A stretch of DNA of 64,000 nt, taken from contig CAVPDC010000024.1 of the NCBI GenBank assembly GCA_963702595.1, positions 15,831 to 79,830 on the forward strand. The letters are read 5' to 3'. The position numbers and the translations under genes are program-made. Every line of letters begins with the position of its first letter. The first letter of the stretch is position 1. Below are positions 17,323 to 26,621 of the stretch, in pieces. The stretch comes from JALORV01 sp963702595 (GTDB taxonomy: Bacteria; Pseudomonadota; Gammaproteobacteria; Burkholderiales; Burkholderiaceae_F). The notes under the pieces are model-generated. The model was given only the letters and a program-made list of their open reading frames with translations. It did no database searches and was not told where the DNA came from.

Positions 17323-18414
17323 CTACAGGCGGGCGATATTCCTGCGCGCAGACTCGAGATACTCGCGCGACTGCATCTCCTCGAGCCGCGACACCGTCCG
17401 AGAAAACTCGTTGGCCAGTGCGCCTGATCGGTAAAGCTCGCCTGCCGGTACCTCGGCCGACAGAAGCAGCTTCACGCGGTGATCGTAGAGCACGTCGACC
17501 AGCCAGGTGAAACGCCGCGCTTCGGACGCCTGACCGGCTGACATGCGCGGCACGTTCGACAGCAGCACCGTATGGAAGCGGGCGGCAATCTCCAGATAGT
17601 CGTTCTGCGAGCGCGGCCCACCGCACAGTACCGCGAAGTCGAACCAGACCACACCACCGGCACGGCGCCGCGCGCGGATCTGGCGCGCCTCGATCGTGAG
17701 CACGGGGTCGTCGTCATCGGTTTCGGCCACGCGCTCGAATGCCGCCGTCAGCGCCGCCTCGGCCGCCACGCCCCACGGCGTCAGGTAAGCCTCGATGCGC
17801 TCCATCGCACGCTTGCGATAGTCGATGTCGCCGTCAACGTGCACGACGTCGAGCCGCTCCTTCAGCAAAGCGATCGCCGGCAGCATGCGGTCGCGGTGCA
17901 GGCCGTCGGGGTAAAGGGCGTCCGGCGCGTAGTTAGAAGTAATGACCAGTCCGACGTTGAGCGCAAACAGCCGCTCGAGCAGGCGATACAGGATCATCGC
18001 GTCGGCGATGTCGGAGACATGAAACTCGTCGAAGCAGATCAGGCGATGGCGCCGTGCGATCCTCCGCGCGACCTCGTCGAGCGGATCGGCGGTTCCCCTC
18101 AGCTCGTGCAGTTCCGCATGGACACTGCGCATGAATTCGTGGAAATGCACGCGCGTCTTGCGTATCAACGGAACCGCGGCGAAGAGCGCATCCATAAGGA
18201 AGCTCTTGCCGCGGCCAACGTCGCCCCACAGGTAGACACCGCGGGGCACCGGCGGGCGCACCAGCAGTTTCTTCAGCGCGCTGGAGCGATGCGCCTTGTA
18301 GCTGGCCCACTCGTCCTGCAGTTGCTGCAGCCGGATCGCGGCCCGCTCCTGGGCCGCATCGAGCGAGTAGCCACGCTGGGCCAGCAAAGCGTCAAGCTGG
18401 GAGCGGAACGGCAC
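17323..18414 (-). CDS. zapE: Cell division protein ZapE (AFG1-like ATPase)
   Basis: About 363 residues, the usual size. A P-loop ATPase with Walker A GDVGRGKSFLMD and Walker B LICFDEFHVSD, plus the AFG1/LACE1 motifs HFHEFMRSVH, SNYAPDALYPDGLHR and FTWLVDVLYDH. E. coli ZapE associates with the Z-ring and is needed under low oxygen or high temperature. No ATG lies at the expected start; GTG at 18414 precedes the conserved region and follows lpdA by 55 bases. Placement after sucAB-lpdA is typical of betaproteobacteria. Confidence 0.92.
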   Translation of the reverse strand: MPFRSQLDALLAQRGYSLDAAQERAAIRLQQLQDEWASYKAHRSSALKKLLVRPPVPRGVYLWGDVGRGKSFLMDALFAAVPLIRKTRVHFHEFMRSVHAELHELRGTADPLDEVARRIARRHRLICFDEFHVSDIADAMILYRLLERLFALNVGLVITSNYAPDALYPDGLHRDRMLPAIALLKERLDVVHVDGDIDYRKRAMERIEAYLTPWGVAAEAALTAAFERVAETDDDDPVLTIEARQIRARRRAGGVVWFDFAVLCGGPRSQNDYLEIAARFHTVLLSNVPRMSAGQASEARRFTWLVDVLYDHRVKLLLSAEVPAGELYRSGALANEFSRTVSRLEEMQSREYLESARRNIARL

Positions 18415-18469
18415 GCGGTGGGGCGAGTGTGACGTTGACTGACGACGGTCCGGTGCTCGAAGCCGGCAC

Positions 18470-19909
18470 TCAGAAGTTGAGCGTGCGCTTGTCCACTGCC
18501 AACGCCGCCTCCTTGGTGGCTTCCGACAGTGACGGGTGCGCATGGCAAATGCGCGCGATGTCCTCGGAGGAGGCGCGGAACTCCATCGCAACCACCGCCT
18601 CGGCGATCAACTCGGAAGCCAGCGGGCCGATGATGTGCACGCCGAGGATCTCGTCCGTCGCGGCGTCGGCGAGAAACTTGACCATGCCGTTCGTATCGCC
18701 CAGCGCACGCGCCCGGCCGTTGGCAGCGAAAGGAAAGGTTCCGGCGCGGTAGGCCCGGCCGGCCGCCTTCAGTTGCTGCTCGGTCTGGCCGACCCAGGCG
18801 ATCTCAGGCGAGGTGTAGATGACCCACGGGATAGTGTTGAAGTTGACGTGGCCGTGCTGGCCGGCGATGCGCTCCGCGACGGCCACGCCTTCTTCTTCCG
18901 CCTTGTGCGCGAGCATCGGTCCGCGCACGCAATCGCCAACAGCCCAGACGTTAGGCACATGGCTGCGGCAATCGTCGTCGACCGCGACAAAGCCACGCTC
19001 GTCGAGCGCGAGTCCGATCGCCTCCGGAGCGAGTCCGATCGTGTTGGGTACGCGACCGATCGAAACGATGAGGCGATCCACCGCAAGTGTCTGGGCCGCA
19101 CCGGCGGAGTCGGTGTACTCGACTCGGACTTCCTCGGCCTTGCCCTTCTTCTCGACGGTGACCTTCTCGATCTTCACTCCGAGAGAGATCTTCAGCCCCT
19201 GGCGCCCGAAGAGCTTCGCCGCTTCCCGGGCAATCTGCTCATCAACAGCGCCGAGGAACGCCGGCAGCGCTTCGAGGACCGTCACCTCGGCGCCGAGGCG
19301 ACGCCAGACCGAGCCCATCTCGAGGCCGATAACGCCCGCGCCGATGACACCGAGGCGCTTCGGCACCTCCGCGATCGACAGTGCACCGTCGTTCGAAAGG
19401 ATGCGCTTCTCGTCGAACGCAGCGCCGGGCAAGGCGCGCGCGCTCGACCCGGTGGCGACAATGACATGGCGGGCGATGAGCGTTTCCTCCGCCGAACCGC
19501 TGACCTTGATCTCGATTCCGGCGTCGTTGCGGCCGACGAACGAACCACGGCCGTGGAAGAACGCGACCTTATTCTTCTTGAAGAGGTACAGGATTCCATC
19601 GTTGTTCTGCTTGACTACGCCGTCCTTGCGGCCAAGCATCTTGGCCAGGTCGAGTCCCAGGCCCTTGACTTCGATTCCGTGCGCGGCGAAGTGGTGGCCC
19701 GCCTGCTCGTAGTGCTCCGACGATTGCAGAAGCGCCTTGGAGGGGATGCAGCCGACGTTCGTACAGGTTCCGCCCGGCGCCGGCCCACCGTCCTTGTTCT
19801 TCCATTCGTCAACGCAGGCGGCCGCGAGCCCGAGCTGGGCCGCGCGGATTGCCGCAATGTAGCCGCCGGGACCGCCCCCGATCACGACGACGTCGAAATT
19901 CTTGGCCAT
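18470..19909 (-). CDS. lpdA: Dihydrolipoyl dehydrogenase (E3)
   Basis: A 479-residue FAD/NAD disulfide oxidoreductase that re-oxidises dihydrolipoamide of the 2-oxoglutarate dehydrogenase complex. FAD motif GGGPGGYIAAIRAAQLG (residues 11-27), redox disulfide GGTCTNVGCIPSKALL, NAD-binding GAGVIGLEMGSVWRRLG and the catalytic HAHPSLSEATKEA near the C-terminus. It follows sucA, sucB and a small SHOCT/PspC gene on the same strand. Confidence 0.96.
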   Translation of the reverse strand: MAKNFDVVVIGGGPGGYIAAIRAAQLGLAAACVDEWKNKDGGPAPGGTCTNVGCIPSKALLQSSEHYEQAGHHFAAHGIEVKGLGLDLAKMLGRKDGVVKQNNDGILYLFKKNKVAFFHGRGSFVGRNDAGIEIKVSGSAEETLIARHVIVATGSSARALPGAAFDEKRILSNDGALSIAEVPKRLGVIGAGVIGLEMGSVWRRLGAEVTVLEALPAFLGAVDEQIAREAAKLFGRQGLKISLGVKIEKVTVEKKGKAEEVRVEYTDSAGAAQTLAVDRLIVSIGRVPNTIGLAPEAIGLALDERGFVAVDDDCRSHVPNVWAVGDCVRGPMLAHKAEEEGVAVAERIAGQHGHVNFNTIPWVIYTSPEIAWVGQTEQQLKAAGRAYRAGTFPFAANGRARALGDTNGMVKFLADAATDEILGVHIIGPLASELIAEAVVAMEFRASSEDIARICHAHPSLSEATKEAALAVDKRTLNF

Positions 19910-19930
19910 GCTTGCCTTTCGCCGTGCGCG

Positions 19931-20242
19931 CTACATCGCGTCGCGTGGCACGAAGATCCAGAAGATGATGTACAGGACGACGGTGAATCCTCCGACCATC
20001 AGTCCGAGTACGAAGATGAGGCGCCAGATCCAGGATTCGACTCCGGTGATCGCCGCGATCCCGCCGCACACGCCGGCGATCCACTTGTCGTCATTCGACA
20101 GGCGCAGGCGGTTGACCGCGAGCGTGCCGCTAGCGGGTGCGCCGGCCAGCAACCGCGCCTTGGCGGATTCGTACTCGGCCTGAGTCAGCGCGCCAGAAAG
20201 CAGCAGGCGGTGCAGCTTTTCGAGTTCGTCGGCCACGGTCAT
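19931..20242 (-). CDS. Small SHOCT/PspC-domain membrane protein
   Basis: A 103-residue protein. Residues 1-35 (DELEKLHRLLLSGALTQAEY) look like a SHOCT short helical domain, and residues about 45-100 are a PspC domain (WIAGVCGGIAAITG, then two hydrophobic segments). PspC proteins belong to the phage-shock envelope-stress response, but the other psp genes are absent here. It is wedged between sucB (17 bases) and lpdA (21 bases), so it is almost certainly cotranscribed with 2-oxoglutarate dehydrogenase. Its role there is unknown. Confidence 0.85.
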   Translation of the reverse strand: MTVADELEKLHRLLLSGALTQAEYESAKARLLAGAPASGTLAVNRLRLSNDDKWIAGVCGGIAAITGVESWIWRLIFVLGLMVGGFTVVLYIIFWIFVPRDAM

Positions 20243-20259
20243 TGCATTCCTTCCGTTCG

Positions 20260-21519
20260 TCAGACTTCGAGCAGCAGGCGCGCCGGGTCTTCGAGCGCCT
20301 CCTTCATCGTCACCAGCGCCAGAACCGCCTCGCGGCCATCGATGATGCGGTGGTCGTACGACATCGCGAGGTAATTCATCGGCCGCACCACGACCTGTCC
20401 GTTCTCGACGACCGCGCGCTCCTTGGTCGCGTGCACGCCGAGGATCGCGGACTGCGGCGGGTTGATGATCGGCGTCGACAGCATCGAGCCGAACACACCG
20501 CCATTGGAGATCGAGAACGTGCCGCCGGTGAGTTCCTCGAGCGCCAGCTTGCCTTCGCCCGCCCGCTTGCCGTAGTCGGCGATCTTCTTCTCGATGTCGG
20601 CGAACGTCATCTGGTCGGCGTCGCGCAGGATCGGCACCACGAGGCCGCGCGGCGATCCGACCGCGATGCCGATGTCAAAGAAGCCGTGGTAGACGATGTC
20701 GTTGCCGTCGACCGACGCATTGACGACCGGGTACTTCTTCAGCGCCGCCACCGCCGCCTTGACGAAGAACGACATGAAGCCGAGCTTCACACCGTGCTCC
20801 TTTTCGAAACGGTCCTTGTAGCGGTTGCGCAGGTCCATCAGCGGCTGCATGTTGACTTCGTTGAACGTGGTCAGAATTGCCGCCGTGGACTGCGACTGCA
20901 CCAGCCGCTCGGCCACTCGCTGCCGCAGGCGCGACATCGGCACGCGCTGCTCGGGCCGATTGGCCAGGCCCGAGAGGTCGAGCGGCGCTCTTACTTCCGG
21001 AAGCGCCGGCTTCGCGGCCGCTGCGACTGGCACCGGGGTCGGTGCCGGTGCCGTCGCGCCGGCGGCGAGCGCGCCCAGCACATCACCCTTGGTCACGCGA
21101 CCATCCTTCCCGGTGCCCGCCACCGATCCCGGCGGCAGCCCGGCATCGGCCATCCGCTTGGCCGCAGAGGGCATCGCAACACCGGCAGCGGGCGCTGGAG
21201 TCGGGACAGCGGACTGCTTCGGCGCTGCCGCAGTCGCGGGTGCGGCAGCCGGCGCGGGTGCTGCGGCCATTGCCTTGCCTTCCGTGTCGACCGTCGCGAT
21301 GACCTCACCTGCGACAACCGTCGCGCCGTCGACCTTGATGATCTCTCCGAGCACGCCGGCGGCGGGCGCAGGGACTTCCAGCACCACCTTGTCGGTCTCG
21401 ATCTCGATCAGGATCTCGTCCATCGCGACGGCGTCGCCGGGCTTCTTCTTCCACTGCAGCAGCGTGGCTTCCGCCACCGACTCGGACAGCTGTGGAACCT
21501 TGACCTCTACGAGTGCCAT
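20260..21519 (-). CDS. sucB: Dihydrolipoyllysine succinyltransferase (E2 of 2-oxoglutarate dehydrogenase)
   Basis: A 419-residue E2 core. The N-terminal lipoyl domain (1-76) carries the lipoylated lysine in IETDKVVLEVPAP. An Ala/Pro-rich linker follows, then a peripheral subunit-binding domain (SAAKRMADAGLPPGSVAGTG) and the acyltransferase domain with the catalytic SYDHRIIDGREAV near the C-terminus. It transfers succinyl groups to CoA. Second gene of sucA-sucB-lpdA, 132 bases after sucA. Confidence 0.97.
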   Translation of the reverse strand: MALVEVKVPQLSESVAEATLLQWKKKPGDAVAMDEILIEIETDKVVLEVPAPAAGVLGEIIKVDGATVVAGEVIATVDTEGKAMAAAPAPAAAPATAAAPKQSAVPTPAPAAGVAMPSAAKRMADAGLPPGSVAGTGKDGRVTKGDVLGALAAGATAPAPTPVPVAAAAKPALPEVRAPLDLSGLANRPEQRVPMSRLRQRVAERLVQSQSTAAILTTFNEVNMQPLMDLRNRYKDRFEKEHGVKLGFMSFFVKAAVAALKKYPVVNASVDGNDIVYHGFFDIGIAVGSPRGLVVPILRDADQMTFADIEKKIADYGKRAGEGKLALEELTGGTFSISNGGVFGSMLSTPIINPPQSAILGVHATKERAVVENGQVVVRPMNYLAMSYDHRIIDGREAVLALVTMKEALEDPARLLLEV

Positions 21520-21651
21520 CTTCTTCTTTCCGGAATGTGCGTTGATCGCGCGCTGCCTGCGTGGCGCCGATCGGCCTGCGGAAGCGTGGGATCGGGGCGT
21601 TGCCGCCCCGAGGGCACACGCGACCGGCGCCGACCGCGACCGGTGCGCGCG

Positions 21652-24510
21652 TTATTTGTTCAGTACCAGTCCCTTGAGCTTTCCGAACGCCGTATCGAGC
21701 AGCGCCTTCTGCTGCTCGACGTGCTTCGCGTAGTAGCCGGCCGCCGGCGAAGCGGAAGGCGCGCGCCCCGCGTAGCCGAGCTTCTGGCCCTCGACCATGT
21801 TCTCGAGCAGGTGATGCTGCGTGTAGAACCACGAACCCTGGTTGGCGGGTTCGTCCTGGCACCACACGACCTCGGTCGCGTTCGGATACTTGCGGAACTC
21901 CGTCGCCAGTGCCTTGTGCGGGAACGGGTAAAGCTGCTCGATGCGCAGCAGCACCACGTCGTCTTCCTTGCGCTCGCGTCGCGTGTGCAGGAGGTCGTAG
22001 TAGACCTTGCCCGAGCACAGGACGATGCGCTTGACCTTCTTGGCTTCGATCGACGCGTCGCGCTCGCCGATGACGGTCAGGAACTCACCCCGGGAGAGTT
22101 CGGTGAGCTCGGAGGCCGCGTCCTTGTTACGCAACAGTGACTTCGGCGTCATGATGACCAGCGGCTTGCGGAACAGCCGGATCATCTGCCGCCGCAGCAG
22201 GTGGAAGATCTGCGCCGCCGTCGTTGGCTGCGCGATCTGCATGTTGTTGTCCGCTGCCAGCTGCAGGAAACGCTCCAGCCGCGCCGAGGAGTGCTCCGGG
22301 CCCTGCCCTTCATAGCCATGCGGCAGCATCAGCGTCAGGCCGGATTGACGTCCCCACTTGACCTCGCCCGATGACAGGAACTGGTCGATGACCACCTGTG
22401 CGCCGTTGACGAAGTCGCCGAACTGCGCTTCCCAGATAACCAGCGCGTTGGGCTCGGCGCTGGCATAGCCGTACTCGAAGGCCAGAACGGCTTCTTCGGA
22501 CAGCACTGAATCGATGACCGTGAACGGTGCCTGGGTCTCGGAGACGTGCTGCAGCGGGATGAAAGTGCCCTCGTCCCATTTCTCGCGATTCTGGTCATGC
22601 AGTACCGCGTGGCGGTGCGTAAAGGTCCCGCGCCCGGAGTCCTGGCCGGTGATGCGCACCGCATAGCCGCTCGCCACCAGTGAGGCGAACGCGAGGTGTT
22701 CGCCCATGCCCCAGTCGAGCGGCTGCTTGCCCTCGGCCATCGCGCGGCGGTCCGCGATCACCTTTTCGACCAGCGAATGAGCCTTGAACTGGGGCGGGAT
22801 CGTCGTGATGCGCTCGCCCAGGCGCTTCAGTTCTGCCAGTGGCACCGCAGTGTCGGCGTGGTCAGTCCACTTGCGGTTGAGGAAGGCCGACCAGTCGACC
22901 GCAAACTTGCTCTTGTAATTGGTGAGCACCGGGTCCGACGTCGTGCGGCCCTCTTCCATGGCGGCGCGATAGGCCTTGATCATTTGCTCCGGCACATCGG
23001 CCGCGATCGTGCCCTGGGTCACCAGCTTCTCCGCGTAGACCTTGCGGGTGCCGGGATGGCCGCCGATCTTCTTGTACATCAGCGGCTGCGTCACGGCCGG
23101 GGTGTCCTGCTCGTTGTGGCCAAGGCGACGGAAACAGACGATGTCGACGACCACGTCCAGGTTGAATTGCTGCCGGTAGTCCATCGCCAGTTGCGTCACG
23201 AAGACCACCGCCTCCGGATCGTCGCCGTTCACATGGAAAACCGGCGCCTCGATCATCTTGACGACATCCGAGCAGTAGATCGTCGACCGCGTGTCGCGCG
23301 GGTCCGACGTCGTAAAGCCGATCTGGTTGTTGATGACGATATGCACCGTGCCGCCGGTGCCATAGCCGCGGGTCTGTGCGAGGTTGAGCGTTTCCATGAC
23401 CACGCCCTGCCCGGCGAAGGCCGCATCGCCGTGCACCAGCACGGGCAGCACCTTGTCGCCCTCCTCGTCGCCGCGCCGTTCCTGGCGCGCGCGCACCGAG
23501 CCCTCGACCACCGGGTTGACGATCTCGAGGTGCGAGGGGTTGAACGCCAGCGAAAGATGCACCGGACCGCCCGGCGTCGAGATGTCGCTCGAAAATCCCA
23601 TGTGGTACTTCACGTCGCCCGCCGGCAGGTCGGAGCCCGACTTGCCCTCGAACTCGGCGAACAGTTCCTTCGGCATCTTGCCGAGAGTGTTCACGAGTAC
23701 GTTGAGCCGGCCACGGTGCGCCATGCCGATGACGATCTCTTCCACGCCGGTGGCGCCGGCGCGCTGGATCAGTTCATCCATCGACGCGATGAAGGTCTCG
23801 CCGCCCTCGAGCGAGAAGCGCTTCTGGCCGACATACTTGGTGTGCAGGTAGCGCTCGAGCCCTTCGGCGGCGGTCACGCGCTCGAGGATGTGGACCTTCT
23901 GCTCGGCGGTGAAGCTCGGCGTCGAGCGTGTCGACTCCAGCCGCTGCTGGATCCAGCGCTTCTGCGCCGGGTCGGAGATGTACATGTACTCGGCGCCGAC
24001 GTTGCCGCAGTAGGTCTGGCGCAGCGCGGTGACGATCTCGCGCAGCGTCATCTGCTCCTGGCCGAAGTACGTATTGGACGCCGAGAAGACGGTGTCCATG
24101 TCGGCTTCGGTCAGGTCATAGAACCCCGGCTCGAGTTCGGGAATCGCCGGCCGCTCCTGACGTTGCAGCGGATCGAGGTTGGCCCAGCGATTGCCGAGGA
24201 AGCGGTAGGCCGCAATGATCGACTGGACATGGACCTGCTTGCGCGCCACCGACAGATCGGTCGGCGCCACCTTGGGCTGGAACGCTCCGGCCTTGGCCCG
24301 CTGCGCAAAGGACTCAACGATCGGCGCATGCGCGACGTCGCGCGAACTGGCCGAGCCATCGGCGGCCGGCACCAGCTGCATCTGGTCGAAGTAGGCGCGC
24401 CACTTGTCGGGCACGGAGCCCGGGTTGTCGAGGTAGCGCTCGTAGAGCTCCTCGACGTAAGGCGCATTGCCGCCAAACAGGTACGAATTGACCTGGAACT
24501 GTCGCATCAT
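21652..24510 (-). CDS. sucA: 2-oxoglutarate dehydrogenase E1 component
   Basis: About 952 residues, normal for the thiamine-diphosphate E1 enzyme that decarboxylates 2-oxoglutarate in the TCA cycle. Recognisable segments are the N-terminal NSYLFGGNAPYVEELYERYL, MAHRGRLNVLVNTLGK, VHGDAAFAGQGVVMETLNL, and LPHGYEGQGPEHSSARLERFL. ATG at 24510 was chosen because GGTGAAGG precedes it; a GTG three codons upstream is the alternative. Divergent from the kor operon across 290 bases, so the NAD-linked and ferredoxin/NADP-linked 2-oxoacid enzymes share one intergenic region. Confidence 0.97.
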   Translation of the reverse strand: MMRQFQVNSYLFGGNAPYVEELYERYLDNPGSVPDKWRAYFDQMQLVPAADGSASSRDVAHAPIVESFAQRAKAGAFQPKVAPTDLSVARKQVHVQSIIAAYRFLGNRWANLDPLQRQERPAIPELEPGFYDLTEADMDTVFSASNTYFGQEQMTLREIVTALRQTYCGNVGAEYMYISDPAQKRWIQQRLESTRSTPSFTAEQKVHILERVTAAEGLERYLHTKYVGQKRFSLEGGETFIASMDELIQRAGATGVEEIVIGMAHRGRLNVLVNTLGKMPKELFAEFEGKSGSDLPAGDVKYHMGFSSDISTPGGPVHLSLAFNPSHLEIVNPVVEGSVRARQERRGDEEGDKVLPVLVHGDAAFAGQGVVMETLNLAQTRGYGTGGTVHIVINNQIGFTTSDPRDTRSTIYCSDVVKMIEAPVFHVNGDDPEAVVFVTQLAMDYRQQFNLDVVVDIVCFRRLGHNEQDTPAVTQPLMYKKIGGHPGTRKVYAEKLVTQGTIAADVPEQMIKAYRAAMEEGRTTSDPVLTNYKSKFAVDWSAFLNRKWTDHADTAVPLAELKRLGERITTIPPQFKAHSLVEKVIADRRAMAEGKQPLDWGMGEHLAFASLVASGYAVRITGQDSGRGTFTHRHAVLHDQNREKWDEGTFIPLQHVSETQAPFTVIDSVLSEEAVLAFEYGYASAEPNALVIWEAQFGDFVNGAQVVIDQFLSSGEVKWGRQSGLTLMLPHGYEGQGPEHSSARLERFLQLAADNNMQIAQPTTAAQIFHLLRRQMIRLFRKPLVIMTPKSLLRNKDAASELTELSRGEFLTVIGERDASIEAKKVKRIVLCSGKVYYDLLHTRRERKEDDVVLLRIEQLYPFPHKALATEFRKYPNATEVVWCQDEPANQGSWFYTQHHLLENMVEGQKLGYAGRAPSASPAAGYYAKHVEQQKALLDTAFGKLKGLVLNK

Positions 24511-24800
24511 CGCCTTCACCTTTCAGAACGAGTTTCTCGTTGAAGATGCCCGGCGTGGCGGTCGCGAAGCCTCCTGCGCCGGCGACAACGCGCTCCGGAT
24601 TCCGGTGCCGTTGCCGAGAGCACCGGCAGCAATCGAGGGCCGCCGGCGGCAAGCGCGGGATGCTACCACTGCACGGGCGGATTTCATCCTGGTGTGGCGC
24701 GGATGCCGCGTCGACTCGGGCGGCGAGCGAACGACGCCGCCCGGGAATACACTCCCGCGCACCACAAAACTCGCCGCCAAGACGGACGAGGAGGAGACAC
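24511..24800. promoter_or_regulatory. Divergent sucA / korC control region
   Basis: A 290-base gap between divergent operons, so it must hold both promoters; I cannot pick out convincing -35/-10 pairs. Two perfect stem-loops are visible: AACGAG / CTCGTT (24527-24532 and 24536-24541, 3-base loop) in the sucA leader, and CGGGCGGCG / CGCCGCCCG (24717-24725 and 24735-24743, 9-base loop) in the korC leader, 57 bases before its GTG. Such stems also arise by chance in GC-rich DNA. Confidence 0.4.
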
Positions 24801-26621
24801 GTGCAAGCGACGGACATCCGTCGTCCCGACTACTTTCATCGAGTCGTGGACTGCCAGTGGGCGTGCCCGGCGCACACCCCCGTTCCCGAGTACATCCGAC
24901 TGATCGCGAGCGGGCGTTACACCGATGCCTACATGGTCAATTGGCAGTCGAATGTCTTTCCCGGCATCCTCGGACGGACCTGTGATCGACCCTGCGAGCC
25001 GGCCTGCCGCCGCGGACGCGTCGAGGAAAACCAGGTCACGCGACCCGAACCGGTGGCGATCTGCCGGCTGAAGCGCGTTGCGGCGGACCTCAAGGGTGAT
25101 ATTCAGCGCAGGTTGCCGAAGCGGGCCGCACGGCGGAACGGCAAACGAATCGCCTGCGTCGGCGCCGGACCGGCCTCGCTGACTGTTGCCCGCGACCTTG
25201 CCCCTCTTGGTTATGAGGTCATTGTCTTTGACCAGGACCCGAAGGCTGGCGGCATGGTCCGCACGCAGATTCCCCGCTTCCGGCTGCCGGAAGAAGTCAT
25301 CGACGAAGAAACCGGCTACGTGCTCGCGCTCGGCGTCGAATTCCGCGGCGGCGTGCGCATCGATTCGATGAAGGCGATACTCGCCGAAGGCTATGACGCG
25401 GTCTTCGTCGGCTCCGGCGCGCCGCGCGGGCGCGATCTCGACATGCCGGGCCGCCGCGAAGCCGCCGCGCATATCCATATTGGCATCGACTGGCTCTCGT
25501 CCGTCTCCTTCGGGCACGTCACGAAAGCAGGCAAACGCGTCATCGTGCTTGGCGGCGGCAACACGGCGATGGATTGCTGCCGGACCGCGCGCCGGCTGGG
25601 CGGCGAGGACGTAAAGGTCATCGTGCGTTCCGGTTTTGAGGAAATGAAGGCCTCGCCATGGGAGAAGGAGGACGCGCAGCACGAAGGCATTCCGATCCTC
25701 AACTTCCTAGTGCCCAAGGCGTTCCTGCACGTCAGCGGCCGCCTGACCGGCATGACCTTCGGCAAGGTGAAGGCCGTCTACGACGAGCGCGGCCGGCGCT
25801 CGCTGGTGCCAACTGGGGAGCCGGACCAGACCTTCGCGTGCGACGAAGTCCTGGTCGCCGTCGGACAGGAAAACGCCTTCCCATGGATCGAGCGCGACGC
25901 GGGGATCAGGTTCGACGACAGCGGCATGCCGGTGCTCGATACCACCACTCTGCAGTCGTCGCTGCCTAACGTATTCTTTGGCGGCGACGCGGCGCTCGGA
26001 CCCAAGAACATCATCTGGGCCGTCGCGCAGGGCCATGATGCGGCCGTGTCGATCGACAAGTTCCTGCACGGCGAGGACGTGCACGAGCGCCCTGCCCCGG
26101 GTGTGACACTCGTGTCGCAGAAGATGGGCATCCACGAGTGGAGCTATGACAACGAGGTCGCGCCCGATACGCGCTTCAAGGTGCCCTGGCGCGATGTCAA
26201 TCAGGCGTTGCGGAGCATCAAGATCGAAGTCGAACTCGGATTCGACGCCGCCACGGCGTGGAAGGAGGCCCAGCGCTGCCTCAACTGCGACGTGCAGACG
26301 GTTTTCAGCGCGGCGCAGTGCATCGAGTGCGATGCCTGCGTGGACGTCTGCCCGACCGACTGCATCAACTTCATCACGAACGGCGAGGAGTCGGAACTCC
26401 GACGGCGGCTGCGCGCGCCCGCGCAGAACCCGGAACAGGCGCTGTATGTCTCGAGCGAACTGAAAACCGGCCGCGTCATGGTCAAGGACGAGGATGTCTG
26501 CCTGCATTGCGGCCTGTGCGCCGAGCGATGCCCCACCGGCGCGTGGGACATGCAGCGCTTCCGGCTCGACGTGACGCATGCCGGACGCGGTTGCCGCGTG
26601 AAGCACAAGGAGGCCGCCTGA
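24801..26621 (+). CDS. korC: KorC-like FAD/Fe-S NADPH oxidoreductase subunit (GltD family)
   Basis: A 606-residue protein. The N-terminal cysteine region (CQWACPAHTPVPEY, TCDRPCEPACRRG) and two nucleotide-binding folds (VGAGPASLTVARDLAPLGYE and VLGGGNTAMDCCR) are those of the glutamate synthase small subunit family. The C-terminal 100 residues add two 4Fe-4S motifs (CIECDACVDVCPTDC and CLHCGLCAERCPTG). Followed by fused-alpha and beta 2-oxoacid oxidoreductase genes, it matches the three-subunit 2-oxoglutarate:NADP oxidoreductase described from Azoarcus evansii, where this subunit passes electrons to NADP. GTG start with GAGGAG four bases upstream. Confidence 0.88.
   Translation: MQATDIRRPDYFHRVVDCQWACPAHTPVPEYIRLIASGRYTDAYMVNWQSNVFPGILGRTCDRPCEPACRRGRVEENQVTRPEPVAICRLKRVAADLKGDIQRRLPKRAARRNGKRIACVGAGPASLTVARDLAPLGYEVIVFDQDPKAGGMVRTQIPRFRLPEEVIDEETGYVLALGVEFRGGVRIDSMKAILAEGYDAVFVGSGAPRGRDLDMPGRREAAAHIHIGIDWLSSVSFGHVTKAGKRVIVLGGGNTAMDCCRTARRLGGEDVKVIVRSGFEEMKASPWEKEDAQHEGIPILNFLVPKAFLHVSGRLTGMTFGKVKAVYDERGRRSLVPTGEPDQTFACDEVLVAVGQENAFPWIERDAGIRFDDSGMPVLDTTTLQSSLPNVFFGGDAALGPKNIIWAVAQGHDAAVSIDKFLHGEDVHERPAPGVTLVSQKMGIHEWSYDNEVAPDTRFKVPWRDVNQALRSIKIEVELGFDAATAWKEAQRCLNCDVQTVFSAAQCIECDACVDVCPTDCINFITNGEESELRRRLRAPAQNPEQALYVSSELKTGRVMVKDEDVCLHCGLCAERCPTGAWDMQRFRLDVTHAGRGCRVKHKEAA

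Noticed and set aside
22696..24543. 615-codon open frame antisense to sucA
   Set aside because: Shadow of sucA; low-complexity Arg/His/Val/Asp-rich sequence without motifs.
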